The translations under genes and the position numbers were made by a program. Positions 63,863 through 64,000 of a stretch of DNA of 64,000 nucleotides are shown here, piece after piece. Source of the DNA: Candidatus Thiodiazotropha sp. (ex Monitilora ramsayi) (GTDB lineage: Bacteria > Pseudomonadota > Gammaproteobacteria > Chromatiales > Chromatiaceae); assembly GCA_025655595.1 (NCBI GenBank), contig JAHXIO010000006.1:496001-560000 (forward strand), in the 5' to 3' direction. Each line of letters opens with the position of its first letter. Position 1 is the stretch's first letter. The notes below the pieces were generated by a model. It saw nothing but the letters and a program-made list of their open reading frames with translations. It ran no database searches and was not told where the DNA came from.

Positions 63863-64000
63863 GATGGTTGATCGGTTTCTCGCGACTACCGAACAGAGCA
63901 GGCTCTAAAAGCTTAGCCTGGAAAGAATCAGTTTCCTATTGTGTGATAGCAAAAGGCTGTACACAGAACATCATCAACCCATGTCCCCGCCATTGTAGAT

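Overview
The window looks like chromosomal DNA of a free-living or symbiotic Gammaproteobacterium, moderately GC-rich and Gram-negative. The strongest support is the housekeeping order yajC-secD-secF / suhB / trmJ-cysE-iscRSUA-hscBA-fdx-iscX. PBP1B, two-haem cytochrome c4, a DUF1631/GGDEF/EAL protein and a complete proteobacterial dedicated sortase (Pds) system agree with this. A sulfur-oxidising, Chromatiales-like lineage would fit the cytochrome, DapL and AF1514-like genes, but that is an inference. No tRNA, rRNA, CRISPR array, transposase or prophage was seen.

Layout. (1) 1-6235, minus strand: the proximal part of an envelope operon of a coiled-coil periplasmic protein, a large periplasmic helical-repeat protein, two TPR lipoproteins and a small exported protein. 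It runs into the first 13 codons of an ExbB/TolQ-like gene at the window edge, so it is probably a TonB-ExbBD energised system. (2) 6737-7744: a DUF3187 outer-membrane protein. (3) 7815-19373: an 11.5-kb divergent cluster made almost entirely of exported proteins. One arm has a Tat-exported DUF1501-like protein, a LamG lipoprotein with two haem c motifs and a one-haem protein. The other has an HzsA-like propeller lipoprotein with two haem c motifs, an SH3b-barrel protein, a second barrel, a TlpA thioredoxin, a DUF4266 lipoprotein ending in a Cys-Gly-Cys motif and a DUF3570 barrel. This is the best candidate for an undescribed system, probably envelope redox or metal chemistry.

(4) 19617-22826: Sec accessory genes. 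(5) 22868-31502: a small ORF, suhB, trmJ, cysE and the full isc operon, with an IscR-type site over its promoter and an unexpected intrinsic terminator between iscA and hscB. (6) 31518-42711: the dedicated sortase system (pdsS, pdsR, pdsO, VIT/vWA target ending in LPQTA, class GN sortase). Its two halves are separated by a three-gene operon encoding a PstS-like protein, a porin-like protein and a GGDEF/EAL protein.

(7) 42735-47430: glutamine amidotransferase, L,D-transpeptidase, cytochrome c4 and PBP1B. A 190-bp nested-inverted-repeat element (MITE-like) sits exactly in the mrcB stop codon. (8) 47768-54083: a 1240-residue PilZ/DUF1631/GGDEF/EAL protein, a nuclease-like DUF6998 protein and a DinG/YoaA helicase. 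(9) 54122-57254: a REP-like palindrome and a 9-6-9 perfect palindrome ahead of a copper P-type ATPase and its CopZ-like chaperone. (10) 57302-63862: small unknown genes, a dapL-lysA operon, an ArsC-family reductase, two small conserved proteins and a lipase maturation factor family membrane protein.

Recurrent themes are envelope biogenesis and surface anchoring, c-di-GMP signalling (two dual-domain proteins, both with EVL in place of EAL) and extracytoplasmic c-type haem proteins. Start codons were re-chosen in many genes from Shine-Dalgarno spacing, signal peptides and stop/start overlaps; these choices are stated per entry.
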